Origin: Apteryx mantelli
Lineage: Eukaryota; Chordata; Aves; Apterygiformes; Apterygidae
Length of the DNA: 64,000 nucleotides
NCBI RefSeq assembly: GCF_036417845.1
Contig: NC_089980.1
Location: 112,741,169-112,805,168, forward strand
Reading direction: 5' to 3'
The notes below the pieces were generated by a model. The model made no database searches. It was given only the letters and a program-made list of their open reading frames with translations, and was not told the DNA's origin. Of the stretch, positions 41,034-55,300 are shown one piece after another; the first letter of the stretch is position 1, and the number at the start of each line of letters is the position of its first letter. The position numbers were made by a program, and so were the translations under genes.

Positions 41034-41330
41034 ACAAGGTTATTCTTTCAAAATAATTCAAGACCATTATTTGTTTCTCCTCTCCTAGAGAAAGTTCAGA
41101 TGACTCAGATAACATACAATGCAGCAATATTGCTCAGCTGTGTCTTTCTACTAGTCTTTTCCAATCCATGCAGCAATGTTTTAAGTTGTTGGGTTTTTTT
41201 TGAAAACACACATTCTGTGCTCTGCTGTCACACCAGAATAGTAAGGATTTTATGTTAGCAATGACTGCAGATAAAAACAAGTCTAAGACTACTTCTGTAC
41301 CTTAAAATATTTTAAATAGCTTAATAGATA

Positions 41331-42732
41331 GAATCACAGAATCACAGAATCGCTGAGGTTGGAAGGGACCTCTGGAGATCATCTAGTCCAACCCCCCTGC
41401 TCAAGCAGGGTCACCTAGAGCACATTGCACAGGATTGCATCCAGGTGCGTTTTGAATATCTCCAGAGAAGGAGACTCCACAACCTCTCTGGGCAACCTGT
41501 TCCAGTGCGCTGTCACCCTCACAGTGAAAAAGTTTTTCCTCATGTTCAGATGGAAGCGTCTGTGTTTCAGTTTGTGCCCGTTGCCTCGCGTCCTGTCGCT
41601 CGGCACCACTGAAAAGAGTCTGGTCCCATCCTCTCGACACCCTCCCTTCAGATACTTGTACACATTGATAAGATCTCCTCTCAGCCTTCTCTTCTCCAGG
41701 CTAAACAGGCCCAGCTCTCTCAGCCTTTCCTCATAGGAGAGATGCTCCAGTCCCCTAATCATCTTTGTAGCCCTTCGCTGGACTTGCTCCAGTAGTGCCA
41801 CATCCCTCTTGTACTGGGGAGCCCAGAACTGGACGCAATACTCCAGATGTGGCCTCACCAGGGCTGAGTAGAGGGGGAGGATCACCTCCCTTGACCTGCT
41901 GGCAACACTCTTCCTGATGCACCCCAGGAGACCATTGGCCTTCTTGGCCACAAGGGCACATTGCTGCCTCATGCTTAACTTGTTGTCCACCAGCACTCCC
42001 AGGTCCTTCTCCGCAGAGCTGCTTTCCAGCAGGTCAACCCCCAACCTGTACTGGTGCCTGGGTTTTTTCCTCCCCAGGTGCAGGACCCTGCACTTGCCTT
42101 TGTTGAACTTCATGAGGTTCCTCTCCGCCCACCTCTCCAGCCTGTCCAGGTCCCTCTGAATGGCAGCACAGCCCTCTGGCGTATCAGCCACTCCTCCCAG
42201 TTTGGTATCGTCAGCAAACTTGCTGAGGGTGCGCTCTGTCCCTTCATCCAGGTCATTGATGAAGCTGTTGAACACAATCGGACTCAGTATTGATCCCTGG
42301 GGGACAGCACTAGCTATAGGCCTCCAACTAGGCTTTGTGCTACTGATCACAACCCTCTGAGCTCTGCCATTCAGCCAGTTCCCAATCCACCTCACTGTCC
42401 ACTCATCCAGCCCACACTTCCTGAGCTTGTCTATGAGGATGCTATGGGAGACAGTGTCAAAAGCCTTGCTGAAGTCTAGGTAGACAACAGCCACTGCTCT
42501 CCCCTCATCTACCCAGCCAGTCATTCCATCATAGAAGGCTATCAGATTGGTTAGGCATGATTTCCCCTTGGTGAAGCCATGCTGACTACTCCTGATCACC
42601 TTCTTTTCCTCCGCATGCTTAGAGATGGCCTCCAGGATGAGCTGCTCCATCACCTTTCCAGGGATGGAGGTGAGGCTGACTGGCCTGTAGTTCCCTGGGT
42701 CCTCCTTCTTGCCCTTTTTGAAGACTGGGGTT
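41331..42732 (-). mobile_element. CR1 LINE, 5'-truncated, young
   Basis: A 1.4-kb CR1 copy in the sense orientation of LRRC1. The 3' end is at 41331-41346 with two ATTCTGTG-type repeats. The 5' truncation is at about 42732, where the CR1 text TTCAAAAAGGG continues on one side and unrelated AT-rich intron DNA begins on the other. The RT-coding frame is fully open, so this copy is also young, but it has the ordinary TAG stop and so belongs to a different lineage from the 27.9- and 62-kb copies. Confidence 0.96.
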
Positions 42733-42743
42733 GAATTAACCAT
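41415..42743 (-). CDS. CR1 reverse transcriptase ORF fragment with host-derived ATG
   Basis: A 442-residue open frame. The first three or four residues (MVNS) come from flanking intron sequence; CR1 RT text then begins at [19 protein letters not shown] motifs present are [13 protein letters not shown] (first catalytic Asp), [10 protein letters not shown] and FADDTKLGG (the Asp pair), followed by the C-terminal CR1 domain and the normal stop after LDAILCNVL. The endonuclease and the first part of RT are missing. There is no evidence of expression; the ATG appears to be an accident of the insertion site. It is a retrotransposon remnant. Confidence 0.85.
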   Translation of the reverse strand: MVNSTPVFKKGKKEDPGNYRPVSLTSIPGKVMEQLILEAISKHAEEKKVIRSSQHGFTKGKSCLTNLIAFYDGMTGWVDEGRAVAVVYLDFSKAFDTVSHSILIDKLRKCGLDEWTVRWIGNWLNGRAQRVVISSTKPSWRPIASAVPQGSILSPIVFNSFINDLDEGTERTLSKFADDTKLGGVADTPEGCAAIQRDLDRLERWAERNLMKFNKGKCRVLHLGRKKPRHQYRLGVDLLESSSAEKDLGVLVDNKLSMRQQCALVAKKANGLLGCIRKSVASRSREVILPLYSALVRPHLEYCVQFWAPQYKRDVALLEQVQRRATKMIRGLEHLSYEERLRELGLFSLEKRRLRGDLINVYKYLKGGCREDGTRLFSVVPSDRTRGNGHKLKHRRFHLNMRKNFFTVRVTAHWNRLPREVVESPSLEIFKTHLDAILCNVL

Positions 42744-44919
42744 TAAGACAGTTTAACTGAAGTACCTGAGTTGATCAACAACAATTCTTAAGAATGGCAC
42801 GAGCATTTCTAGATAAAAGGACAGCCCTGGACTATACAATGAGCTTTCAAGTAAACACAAGGTTTTCTTAAGAGTTCAAGAAGCAGACTGGGAGCTCTCT
42901 ACAACCAATCAAAGCATCTACAGGTCTGTTTTATACCTGTTTTTATTTCACTGCAAGCCTATAAATCCATTCCCAAATTTTAAAGATGTCCTGCTTTTAA
43001 GTAATTAGAATTTTTTTTTTTTTACGGGTGTATTGGAGCAAACTAATCAGAGAACATACTTTCATTGCTATTTAATAGAAATGGAGGCATGGAGAAGCAG
43101 ATGAGAAGGGGAGAAATGTATGTATCCAACAGAATTTGCCCCATCAACCTGACGGAAATCAGCTGAACCTTTATGCAACTATTATGGCCTCCAGACCCTG
43201 TCAGTACACGCCACCAGAAGGAAACCAAGTATGGCAAGCCCAAGCGTTCTGAAATGCTCCATGAACCACTTACTAATATTTATCTGCCTCAGGAAGTTTT
43301 AAAATTTAAAGGATGAAAAAAAATTCAGTGACTGGAGGGAGAGCAGATATCTGGAGGTAAAGCCATCATCAGTGCCTCAGATGGGCTGTGTGGCAAAGCC
43401 GGGAACAGAACTCACTGATATCTACTCTGTTTCAGAGAAATATTCACAAGATGTCCTGCCTGTTGTAACAGCCATTCCAGACTGCACCTCCCTAAGTCAG
43501 GATGATGAGGTCTGAAGTAGCCATGAAGAATGAAGAGCAAGGTGGGAGAGTTTCAATTCTATTTATCCTACAGCTACTGTGACTTTTATTCAGGTGACAG
43601 TCTGCAGAGGCATTCTTCTCCCCTACTTCACAGGGAGTCTTTACAGCACAAATTTCTTAAGGAGGATCACAAACTTCTCAGTGACAGGAGTTCCTTATTA
43701 GCATTATGGAATATGTTACAGCATCAGCACAGTCAATGGATTATTCACCAGCAATCAGCACAGATCACAGTGAACTTTAGGATTTCAGCAAGTATGGGAA
43801 AACTTCTAACTAATGCAATTGGTATTAAACATGTCCCCTAAATGCCTGAACTCAGCCTAACAGTGGTTTATTTTTGTGTTACTGCCTTTATTTGCATAGA
43901 GAAGACACTTAACAGAGGTACAGTAAGATTAATATGACACACGACACTAGATCAAGGGCCTAATGACTGTTTAGAGCTATGCTGTCCTATGAGCTTGTTA
44001 ATCATGATCTCCCCGGTGTTTCCTGTGTAAGAGGTACAGTATATCTCTGCTTGTGGTACTTATTTCCAATTCTGTATCTGTACTTTGCATCACACTGTCC
44101 TTTTAATATTAAGGAGAATGAACACTCTGTCCTGTAGAAAACTTAAAACCAGAGATCTTTCATTATTCTTCCAAGCCAGATTTCTACAGTAGAAAGATTT
44201 TAAAAAAAGCTAGCAGAAATTTTAAATAAGATTTTTTTTAATGAAATTGTAATGTCTGTCTCCAGCTTCAAAAGTTAAGAGAAGTGGTATATCACATGCA
44301 CGATTGCAACTGGGTTTTTTTTTGTACCAGAAATATCTGCAGATTCAAAACTTATCTGAGACGAAGACACCATATTCCATTCATCAGAAATCATTAATAA
44401 GGAACTGACAAGGCAAGTTCATAGGTCAGTGCATGAAGTCCTAATAAAAATGCCTTCCTGTGTTGCTGACAAGGCATAATGTACTACAAGTATGTTTCTG
44501 CAGTTGTATTTCATTGGATTCCTCCTAGTCCAGCTAAAAATCCACAAACATATTCCTACAGTATATTTAGGCATTCCTGTAATCTGATCCATCCACATGA
44601 TCCATCCACAAGAAAACCCTTCTTTTTTACTTTTCAACTTTTGCTTGTTTCTACTCCAATGCCAAGGAGACCTTTTTTTTTTCCTTAGCTATTTTCTACA
44701 TGTGTGGGACTTAATATATATTCATATGTAAGTAATGAAAAGAGATAAACGTCTTAGCCATCATTAGACAGACGAAAAAGGCTATTTCATAAATTGCAAT
44801 TCAAGGAAGAAGAGAAACAGTGAATAATTGTACCCCATTTACAGAAATAAATAGTTTATAATATCATGAACAACAGACATCTGCATTCATCACCTACATT
44901 TGTACACAGCAACAATTTT

Positions 44920-44943
44920 GGGGGGGGAAGATGCGGGGGGCGG
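44920..44943. repeat. G-rich tract
   Basis: G8, AAGATGC, G6 then CGGAG: a short G-cluster in AT-rich intron 1. Confidence 0.7.
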
Positions 44944-46750
44944 AGTGAATCAGGGAGCCATAGGTCTCAATGAGATTTAGGTCAAAAGCTCATTTAACAT
45001 GCCTGAAATAAAAAGCGTACAAGCCTGAAAGCCAACAGTAAGAAAAAAGGGCTGTACAAAAAAGAGACTCAAGCGTCTAGTCTTTGCACAAAGCCAGTAG
45101 AAACTGCTGGAAGTAAAAATAGCACCCACACTGAGGCTATGTAAACTAGTTTTTCTCTACTTCAGAAGGATACAGAGCTCACTCACAACAAGATGCAAAC
45201 CTTTTTCTAGGTTTTTCAAAAGAAAAAGCCAAATTTAATAAGTCATTTCAATTAAACATCTTTACTAGTCTCTACTTTTCCATCATGATTACTCATATTA
45301 CCTAGAGTGAAAAACAGAGTTTATGTGAGAGAAGTGAGCAAGGGGTGGGAGGGGGGGAGATCACACTGTTTAACTTTTAGTATGAACAGACCAACTTTGA
45401 TTCAGGAGGAAACAAAGATGCTTTTGAATTTTTTTTCTAGGTAGCAAGTTCAATTGCTTAGATTCCAAGTTCCTAAGAGTTCACACATTTTTAAGGTACA
45501 GCTTCTAGATATGACCCCCCCTTTAGTGCTAAACTCCACCGACCACAACTCACAAAGGTTCCTGAGGTGTACAGATCTAAAGGGGAACCACTGAAAAATG
45601 CCTTTGGTTTATCAAGCCAAAAGCCAATCAAGCCTCCTACTCGCCCTGCAGATGCCTGTCCAGCTGGACAGTACCTCATCAGAATGAGTCTCTGTTAGAG
45701 TTTCTCTGGTCTTTGCGAATCACCAAGTGCCAGCCTGCAAGTCATGCTGGTGGTTAACATCTACACATTTCAAAACTGATTAATGCTAGGAAGTTGAACT
45801 GAATGCAAAGCTACCTTTGACAATACTAGCAAAAAAGCATTATACACAAAAACCTGGTAAAGTGTTTCATGAAAGAAGCAAAACACCAACAACTTTGGAG
45901 GATTTACATTGATAAAAGACAAAACTTATTTGTCTCTTGCGTTTTGCATAACAAAGTTTCCAAAAGTATAATGAAGAAATGTGAAGGTGGTTATCTATAA
46001 GAGTGATTTTTTTCCCTGTACAGAGCAGGTAGTACCTATCAAAAGGGGAAAAAGGGGGTGTGTTTAATACCCTCCAAGGTCTTGCAGTTCCACTGATGTG
46101 AATGTTAGTCACAACATATATTCACATCATGCAACTTCAGGCCTAACCCTTATGCCCTCAAAACAGTAGTTTTACTCCCGTAATACTAGGATTTTGCAAT
46201 TTTCCATCTGAAAGATCATTTACACTAAACTTAAATATGGTAAAATACTAAATGCTAATCCAAGACTATGACTTTTCCCTTAACTACTAAGTTTATTAAA
46301 ACTGTTTGAGCGCTCCACATGCATCATAGTACATCAGCTGACTGTAACGTTGAATGTAAATTCAGAATTGAGATTCAAGATCAACTGAAGTACCCCCATT
46401 TGTTTAAAAACCTCCAACGAAGGCCGCTAGACCGCCTGCAGAACCCGAGTTCTGCGCGTGCCAGGTAACACTACGAGTAAAATCATAGCTGCAGTAAGAA
46501 ACAATTGCCTTAAAAGACGGCTTCGCGGGGTACTTCGCGCAAGTCACTGCCTTCTTGGTCACGTCAGCGAACACGGATCGCTGGAAAGCGCTTCAGACGC
46601 AGCGCAAACGCAACCCCACGAGATCACCGCGTGCAGGAGCAACAGCAGCGGGGAAGGGGCCCCGCTCCCGCGCGAGGCGCAGCCCGAGCCGAGCGCCCCT
46701 GCGCAGCGCGCTCGCCGCCCCGCGGGGGCAGCCGCCCGGCCCGCGGCTTA

Positions 46751-47566
<816 letters not shown>

Positions 47567-47705
47567 CTATTGTGGCTCGGCGGGCCGCTGCGCTCCCCCC
47601 GCGGGCAGCGCCGGGCGGCCGCCGCGCATTCCCGCGCCTGACCCGGAACCCGGGCTCCCTGCCCCGCTCCCGCCCCGTCCCGGCTGACATCAGCAGCGCC
47701 CGGCC

Positions 47706-47738
47706 CTGCCTCCTGCCTGCCTCCTGCCTGCCTCCTGC
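47706..47738. repeat. 11-bp tandem repeat, three copies
   Basis: The unit CCTGCCTCCTG occurs three times head to tail, directly next to the (CCCGG)5 array in the LRRC1 promoter region. On the LRRC1 transcript strand it is purine-rich (CAGGAGGCAGG). Confidence 0.9.
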
Positions 47739-47740
47739 TG

Positions 47741-47765
47741 CCCGGCCCGGCCCGGCCCGGCCCGG
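47741..47765. repeat. (CCCGG)5 array upstream of LRRC1 exon 1
   Basis: Five perfect CCCGG units lie about 315 bp upstream of the LRRC1 ATG. They are the exact reverse complement of the array at 47226-47250 and may be in the promoter or 5' UTR. Confidence 0.9.
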
Positions 47766-49436
47766 CCTGGCCCCGCCGCGGCGCCTCCCGCCTCCCCGCC
47801 CCGGCCCGGGCTCCGGGGAGCACGCCACTCGGTCCTAGCCCTCGGTTAGTCCGAGCAGGACTTAAACTCCGGCAGGACTTGGTGCCGGAGCGCTGCTCTG
47901 TTTGCCTTCGGATGGCGTAACATCATCTGTACGCTTCGAAAGAACCGAGAATGCCGTAAAGCGTTTTCCCCTATTCGTTTTACCTCGGTTTTGCCATGTG
48001 TTGGCCAACAACGCCTAGGTTTCCTCACCTGAGATGCTCACAAACTTCACCAGCCAAGAATGCGTGCAGATTATGCTAATATTTTCTCTTCAAGTGTTTG
48101 AACACAGCATTATCTGGAAATAATGGAATGAAACGTGCAGAAGGCTACTTAGCTACCCTGCGCGCTGCGGCTGCTGCCCACACAAACTACATTATTGTGG
48201 CATAAATCAATATACTATCCTCAAGGCTTTCCCAAATAAGATTTTTAAATCCACCTAAAAAAGACCTAAGGTCAGAAAGGTTAGTAAAGGTAAATATACC
48301 AGCACCTCTCGCTGTTTCTGCAAAGGCCAGCCTTGGTGAGTGGGATGAGGCACCAAGCTTTAATGACAAAACACAGTCTCAGAGGATCTCATCTGTTTGG
48401 TTGCATAATACGAATTTTGTAATCTACACAGTGACATAAAATGCTTTTGAAAACAGTCACTAAATGTCAGAACTGCTCTCGAAATATTATTATTTCCTTG
48501 CATAATTATAACTGTGTGCAAATACTGGAATAGGGGAGAGGGGGAAGTTGACTCCTGTGGTCAGGACCCCTGCGTAATTCTTGATCGGTACTGAGAATAC
48601 TTAAAGTCTTACAAAATCAATGTATGTAGTGTTTTCCATCTTAAATCAGATGATAAATTTTGCAAACTACAATTGCTTAATTTCTGCAGAAATCACAGTG
48701 ATCTGCTTATTTTTAGTTAATAAAGGACATTTTAGAACTTTATATACTGTTACTGTTTGCTGGCCTACAAATCAGAAATGCAGAAAATGTTACCAACTTC
48801 TCATAAACACCTGGAAAAATCTGTTGGAATCAATAATTTCTTTCTTCAACCAATTCTTCAATTCTTCAATCAATCACAGCAAAAACCATCATTCTGAACT
48901 TCAGCTTGCAACTAAACCTGCTCAGCTTTGGTAAGTGTAAGGAGTTACTATCCTCCATCGTTCTTTGGCACTAAGGAATAGCAGCAATCGAAAACTTTTC
49001 CCTAGAACAAGAAAAGCCCAATTCTGTATCCTGTGTGGCCAGAAGAGTAGCAACTTCATGTTGAGGCAAATTTTTGTGGGAGAGGTCTTTGAAAAGGGAT
49101 GGGAAATGTGGAATGGGATATAATAAAGAGAGTAATTAGAAGCTATAACGACGCACTCAGGAGAAGGTATGCGCCTCAGTCAGCAAGCAGATGAGGATAG
49201 CAAATTGCCAGGATTTGCTGTCCCAGTACTAACACATACCTGACAAACTTCTTACTTACGGCAATTGTGTCCTCCAGCGATAAGAGAAGTATTGCCCTCT
49301 GTGATAATGGCAATCCTACTGGTTTACACGTTTTCCTGGCAAGCAAAGGTGCGGCTCATGGGCAGAAGTCAATAAGGTCCATGGCTCTCCCAGTTTTGCA
49401 GGGGATTACCTGGCTCCAAACTGCAATTTGATAATC

Positions 49437-49459
49437 TTTTTTTTTTTTTGGGGGGGGGG
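49437..49459. repeat. T13G10 tract
   Basis: Thirteen T directly followed by ten G. Confidence 0.9.
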
Positions 49460-51262
49460 GTGAGTTTGGTTGTTTAGATATTTCTATTTCTACTTTTTTT
49501 TTCCAGTACTTTTAAAAGTACTTGAGGACTTTATTTTTCTTTTTAGTACTGTTGGCTTAATTTTTGTCACTTGGGACAGCTTAATTTCATCTTAAGACTC
49601 TCCCAGCAATGCCAGGAGCCTGTGAGCTGTATGAAACCTGTAAGAGGCCTGAGATGGCAATGCCACTACCTCTTTTGCAAGAGCTAGAAATTGGCATCAG
49701 GGCAGCTTTCTTCAGCCGCAGGTGGAAGCAGTCAGACTTACCTACTGTTGAAAGCCAGGCTGACAACTCCCCCCTGCTATTCCCAGTATATACATAGCAC
49801 GGCAGTAATATGCCCTCCTGCCCTGGGCTGTTGGTGGGACTCTGTTGTGGGGATGAGACTGCCCTGCTCCACGGGTGATTGCTCCCTGCTAGGAGTGCCA
49901 GCAGGGATATCAGCTACGGATACAGTCAGATCATAGTTGAAGTTTGGGAGAGAGGTCATGACAGAAAAGTTAATTTCTTACATGACTATCAAACAAACAG
50001 TCATCCTTCAATTGCCACCAGCTTGGTCTGGGTACACAGACCAGAGCTTTGGTATTGAAAATCTCCATTTCTCTTTCTGTACTGTCATCCTGTGTGCTCT
50101 TGAACAAACAAACAAAAAAATTAGTTTTATGTGACTTTTAAGGATCTCGGAAAATGAAGTGTACTATGTAGGGAAAGTTAGACTGGTCTCTTGGGTAATC
50201 CTCAAAGTTATTATTTGAAATAAGTGAGAGCAAGGTCAAACTGCAGCTATCTCCTCCCCAGCACAGAAGACATCTGACAGGACTGCTTCTAGTTTTTTGA
50301 AAGGAATGCGTCATTTGGTTGCAACTGGAGCAAAAAACATCAAATTTGAAGTTGAAAATATTATGAAAAGCCATAAAGCAAGGCTAAGCATGGTATTGGG
50401 TGGGTAGGGAGGAGGTCTGCAGCTACAGAGAAAGCACTGGTGTTCAGGATCAGCACTTAGTAGTAAAGTACATTTTGGCGTAGAGAGAAAAAAGGACAGA
50501 GGGCAGCTGCTTTTAGCATTATCGTGGTTTAAGTAGTTTGTAAATTTTATAGTTCAAAAGCTTCTTAAATTAGCACTAGGAAAAAGAAAGAAAAACAAAA
50601 CCAAGCCAGGTTCCTAAAGCCTTTTCTGCATTTCCTCCCCCAGTCAGATTTCCCCAGTGTCATTAGAGAAAGAGGTGCAATTAAAGAGCACAGAGAGGCT
50701 GGGGCCAAACAGGAAGTGTAGGAAGAAAAGAGAAGTAAAGAATCAAATACTAAGGGCAATGGAAGAGGTTTCTTGATAATAATCTAACTAATAGCTTCTA
50801 TATGAAGGTTTTGATTGTCACTGGAAGAGGAGTTACCCACCCCCTCCAAATAAATTTAAAAAGAATATTACTGAACGAATATTAAACATAAAGCCTTCAG
50901 GATTGCTGAAGGGCAACCCTGGCAGTGTGCTGGAGTTAATTAGCACTGGCATACTTCTTACTTCTCAGTGTTGCTGGTTGAGGACTCCAACCACGTTTAC
51001 TCTTCGGTTTTTATTTAAATTGTTTAGTAGGGGGCTGTAAAAGCAGCAGGTAGGTATAAATATAAAGCATTCCCATTTTAATTATGGGGCTACAAATATA
51101 GTTACAAATTATGCTTAGACAGTCCCAAGTGTCACATCTACAAAGTTTTTGTATGTATGAAATAATCTATATGGATTAACATTCATGTATTAGTAGTATA
51201 AAAATACATAAAGAACTGCAATGAATTCTTATACCTGTAATGCAAAGCACTTTGCATTTCAG

Positions 51263-51297
51263 GTATATATGCTATATATATATATGGTATATATATG
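51263..51297. repeat. (TA)n microsatellite
   Basis: Interrupted TA repeat with three blocks (TATATAT, TATATATATATAT, TATATATAT) separated by GC and GG. Confidence 0.85.
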
Positions 51298-51668
51298 CGT
51301 AAGTGGCATGTGCTAGTAACAGTGCAGTTAACACATTCAGTGTGTTTTACGGTGTTATAAATAGTAATCATTTTGAGCAAGAGGAGTAGCATCTCTTCTC
51401 CTCTTCACCCCCCAGCCCCAAACAAATTGCTCACAGTAACGTCAGCTTTTATTTGAACACAATGAGCTGTAATCACATGAGGTATTACTCTGATTTAATC
51501 CTATTTGCTTCAGTTTTGTAAGGAGTGGCTAGAAATATGCGGTTGCATCGTATCCTATGGCTTCTTATTTCACATCGGTTTTCAAGGACTCACACCCATC
51601 ATGTGGCCAGAAGAAAAAGCAATAGGTTCTGGCAGGTAAGGAGAGGAGATACTTCTGGTGGTTTGCAT

Positions 51669-51712
51669 GGGCTTTTTTTTTCTTTTTTTCTTTTTTTTTT
51701 TCTCTCTTTTCT
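51669..51712. repeat. T-rich pyrimidine tract
   Basis: T-runs separated by single C, ending in CTCTCTTTTC. It encodes Lys-rich open frames on the minus strand that are artefacts. Confidence 0.85.
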
Positions 51713-52130
51713 TCCCAGTTGCTGGGCTGGCCGTCACACCTGAAGGATAGATTCTGAGCCCCAAACACTTTTTGAGTTTTTCCAACTATTTTCAGCTGGT
51801 CCAGTAAGAGGTATGACCTCTCACAGCAAACTTTGCTTCTCCAACCACCATGAAGAGAACAAGTAGAGACACAAATTCAGGTCGGAGCAGGGGGGAGTGT
51901 TTTTGTTTTGTTTTTTAAATCAACATCAGAAATCAGCTCATTGTCACTTCATGATGTGTAGCTGGGTTCTCCATTTCCCACACCCAACAGAGACAATGAA
52001 GCCGCCACATTTGGCGTTACGTGAAAAAGCGGATACTGGAAGGAGGTAAGTCACGCTGCCGATCAGACCTGCCAGAGGAGCGGGGGGTTTTGGTAGTCAT
52101 GAAGCTGCACCTTCATTTCGTGCCGTTTCA

Positions 52131-52340
52131 TTACTGACAGTCCCTGTCCCCTGTAGGAGAAGGAGCTGGCAGGTGGCGGTGGGATCGGAGCCCCGGCGTG
52201 GCCAGCGTCGCGGGGGCCGGAGGAGACCCCGTCTCTGCTGACAGCGATGGCAGCCCTCCGGTGCAGCCGGGCTGGGGCCGGGTTGTTTCAGCACAGCCAC
52301 AGCTGCGATGAGCATCCCTCAGGATGAGCATCCCTTGGCG
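52131..52340. other. Small isolated GC/CpG-rich patch
   Basis: About 200 bp of GC-rich sequence with clustered CpG (for example GGCGTGGCCAGCGTCGCGGG near 52194) inside an AT-rich region about 4.7 kb upstream of LRRC1. No coding signature or RNA fold is recognised. A cryptic promoter or enhancer, or an unrecognised repeat, is possible. Confidence 0.5.
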
Positions 52341-55300
52341 TGCCGACAGCTCGTACCAGGAGCGTCCTTAAGACCCCCAATTTTGGGTACCAATTGATGG
52401 CTCTGGAGAATGTTTTTCCGAGTGTTGGGAAGTGAAAGTAGCTAGCATGGGTGCTAAAGCAAACTGGACGACAATGAAAAATATTTTAACTGGCTCATAA
52501 TTCTTTCAAATTGTTTTTTGTGTGTGTGTGGTTCCTAACTTCCTTTTTCCTCTCATCTTAGCTGGAAGGGAAGTTTAATGCCTTTAGAGTAATCAAGTGG
52601 GGTCTTATCTACAATTACACACATGTACAATGCCACACTTTGTATTCATAAAGGCAGGTTTTAATGTTGATTCCACTTTCCACTAATTTCCTGTAATAGT
52701 ATTTAGCTCATATAATGCAAGTTAATTAAAATGCTGTATTTGGCTTTTACCACAGAGGAAAATAATTTTATGTTTTCTGAATAATAAAATATCTTTTTAG
52801 AAAAGTGTCATTGATCTTCTGTAAAGAGAATGAAGAAATTTCTGAAGAATTTCTGAGAAAGAAGAGCAGATAAATTATGAAATTTGCTGATTTAAGAAAT
52901 CAGATCCAGCATAAAGGAGTTTTAACTGGAATTTATTTGGAATGCCTAATGGGAAACGTGACGTAAGCAGCTGCAGTAGGTAAAATATTTTTTCCGCCTT
53001 TAAATTACTTTGGTCACAGTAACAATTGGAGTTAAAAGCAGAAGTCTGAATTTGGTGAGTTACTAGGTGTTACATGACAGTCAGAAGAGCAGAATTGTCT
53101 TTAGAATTAAATACTTTTCTGAGGAGAGACTATGCTGAATACCAAAAGGTAAATTAAAAATTTAAGGAGATAGATATAGACATAAAAACCAGCTCAATCT
53201 TCTAGTTGTTAGAAAAAATATAGTTAGAGAAAGCAGCTAACTTTGAAATACAAAATAAAATAGAAAAATAACTGACTATAGTGTTGAGAATAAAATGGCA
53301 GAGCTTGTATGTCCAGGTCACAGCATCTATTAACCAGCTGTCCGGTTCTGTAAAACCCGTGCTACAATTGTCACAAATGATTGTTTTCAGAAGAATTTAG
53401 GTCAAGTAAATAGTTGGCAAGCAGACATACTGTGGGAGATTGGGGGATTTGTGTAGGCACCTAGGAAGTTCTCTGGGGCAACAAAAAGAGTAAATGAAAA
53501 GCAAAATGGGCAGGTGGGCTGAAGTGTGACCCTGGCATGCCTCTAATGAGTTCCAAAAAGTGGCGGGTAAAAAATCCCTCAGTCTTCAGCCTGTTTATGA
53601 GAAAAAGGTTTCTCCAGGTACCAATGTGCTCAGTTAAGACAGTTTTCTGTTTGAAGAAAGTATTGAAATTAATTTGATTATCTACAAATCTGCGATGATT
53701 GCAAACATTTGAAAATGCCTGTTGCAAAAAAGCATCTCATGATTCTGTTGCACACAAACCTGAAAAACAGACTTCTTTCAGATCATATCAGTGATACAAT
53801 AGACATCTAGAGTCTTGCCCCTTACTCTTCACACGGGAAGACCACTAACTATAGTGGCTATAGCTCAATTTTCATTATGAAATACTCTATTTATCCACCC
53901 AGTGTGCAAACATGGATCTGGAGCCTGCAAACTTTATTCAAGGTTTCCATCGTTTATTTATTTTTTCAATTCTTAGCATTTCATCCAGACACTCCACAGA
54001 CAGGTGTGCTAATAGGAGGCCAGACTAGGGTGAAAGTGAAACCCAGCCGACTTCCTGGCATGGGCTCGTTGCATCCACATAGTTGGCAAGAGCAAGCTTG
54101 TAATTTTGCTGCCTACACATCCCGACTGCCTTACCGCACAGACTCGCGGGCTCTCTTGGTAGGAGCTCTGCCAGCTTCTTCGCCCAGCATTGGCCATCTG
54201 TGTCACTCCAAGATAAGCGGGGCTGTGGGATGGAGGAAACTGCCTGTCAGCTCAGCCACAGACATGGGTGTCCCAGGCTGCCCCCACAGCCAGGTGTGCG
54301 CTGGAGTCCCTCTGTCCCCCGGGGGCCTTGGGAGCCCCCTCAGCCCATGGCTGGCAGCAGGATTACATCCCAATAGCATGGGCACGAGGCAGGACAGGAG
54401 GGCACGCTTAAAATACAACACTGTCATCTCCATAGGAGGGCTTCTCCGCTTACGGCACTACCCAGATGAGGAGCACAGAAGTTCCTGCCCTGAAGATCTC
54501 CAGATCTAAGTACGGCAAATCAAACGGACAAACCGTGCAAAGGGAAATGAGAGTTGGCAACTTGCCTTATGTTATACAGCAGATCAGTTGCTTAGGGAAG
54601 AACAAAATTAAAATTGTTTGTTCAAATGCACCAGCAATTCCAGCAAGTTAAGAAATGCTGGTACCTTTGAACAAACAGATTTGAATTCTCTTCAATTTAA
54701 AAGCACATTCATTTTAGTGGCCTTCCCTGTTTTAGGCCTTCACATAAGTAAATGTTTAGGTTTAGGCCTGGAGACTTACAAATGTGGGGCTCCGTTTCAT
54801 GTTCTCCCTGGGCAGAAAAGCTGCGTGGGTAGAAATGTGGCTGGGTTGTGGCACCCCTCGCAGATACTGAGCTCGCCCTGTGATTTTTCCCTATATAATG
54901 CTCTCCCCCTACCTTTTCCAAATCAACCATGCTCATCCTGAGGCCAAATAGCCTCAGCAGGAAGTACAAGCTATCCTTGAGTGAAATCTGAGGTGAAATC
55001 CAAATCCAGCATGTGAATGTTGGGCCCGACACAAATTTTGGCTGATAACGTAGTTTTGCTTCATTCTTTCATCTAGGTCTTGCTCCGTGTTCTTCTCCTA
55101 CAGTACTCATGAGATAAAAACATCTATTTTCTGGAAGATGGGAAGCTCTGTACTATAGCCTGAATTAATCTCGGGCTGAAAGCAGAAAAGAGGAAAAGAG
55201 GAGAGAACACAACAGCTATAAATCAAGCTGGAAATAAAAGTATTTTGCACTTTCTAGCTTCTGGAGAAACATAGACACGGAATGTCCAATACTTGAAAAG

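Larger units (their letters stand above)
47871..52130. other. Upstream flank of LRRC1, no gene seen
   Basis: AT-rich intergenic sequence right of the CpG island. It contains a T13G10 tract (49437-49459), a TA repeat (51263-51297) and a T-rich tract (51669-51712). Open frames are short, on both strands, and without recognisable domains. In other vertebrates KLHL31 lies upstream of LRRC1; I see no Kelch or BTB coding sequence here. Confidence 0.7.

Noticed and set aside
53877-54509. 210-codon plus-strand open frame
   Set aside because: No domain, mixed composition, GC-rich second half that suppresses stops by chance, no splice or promoter context.
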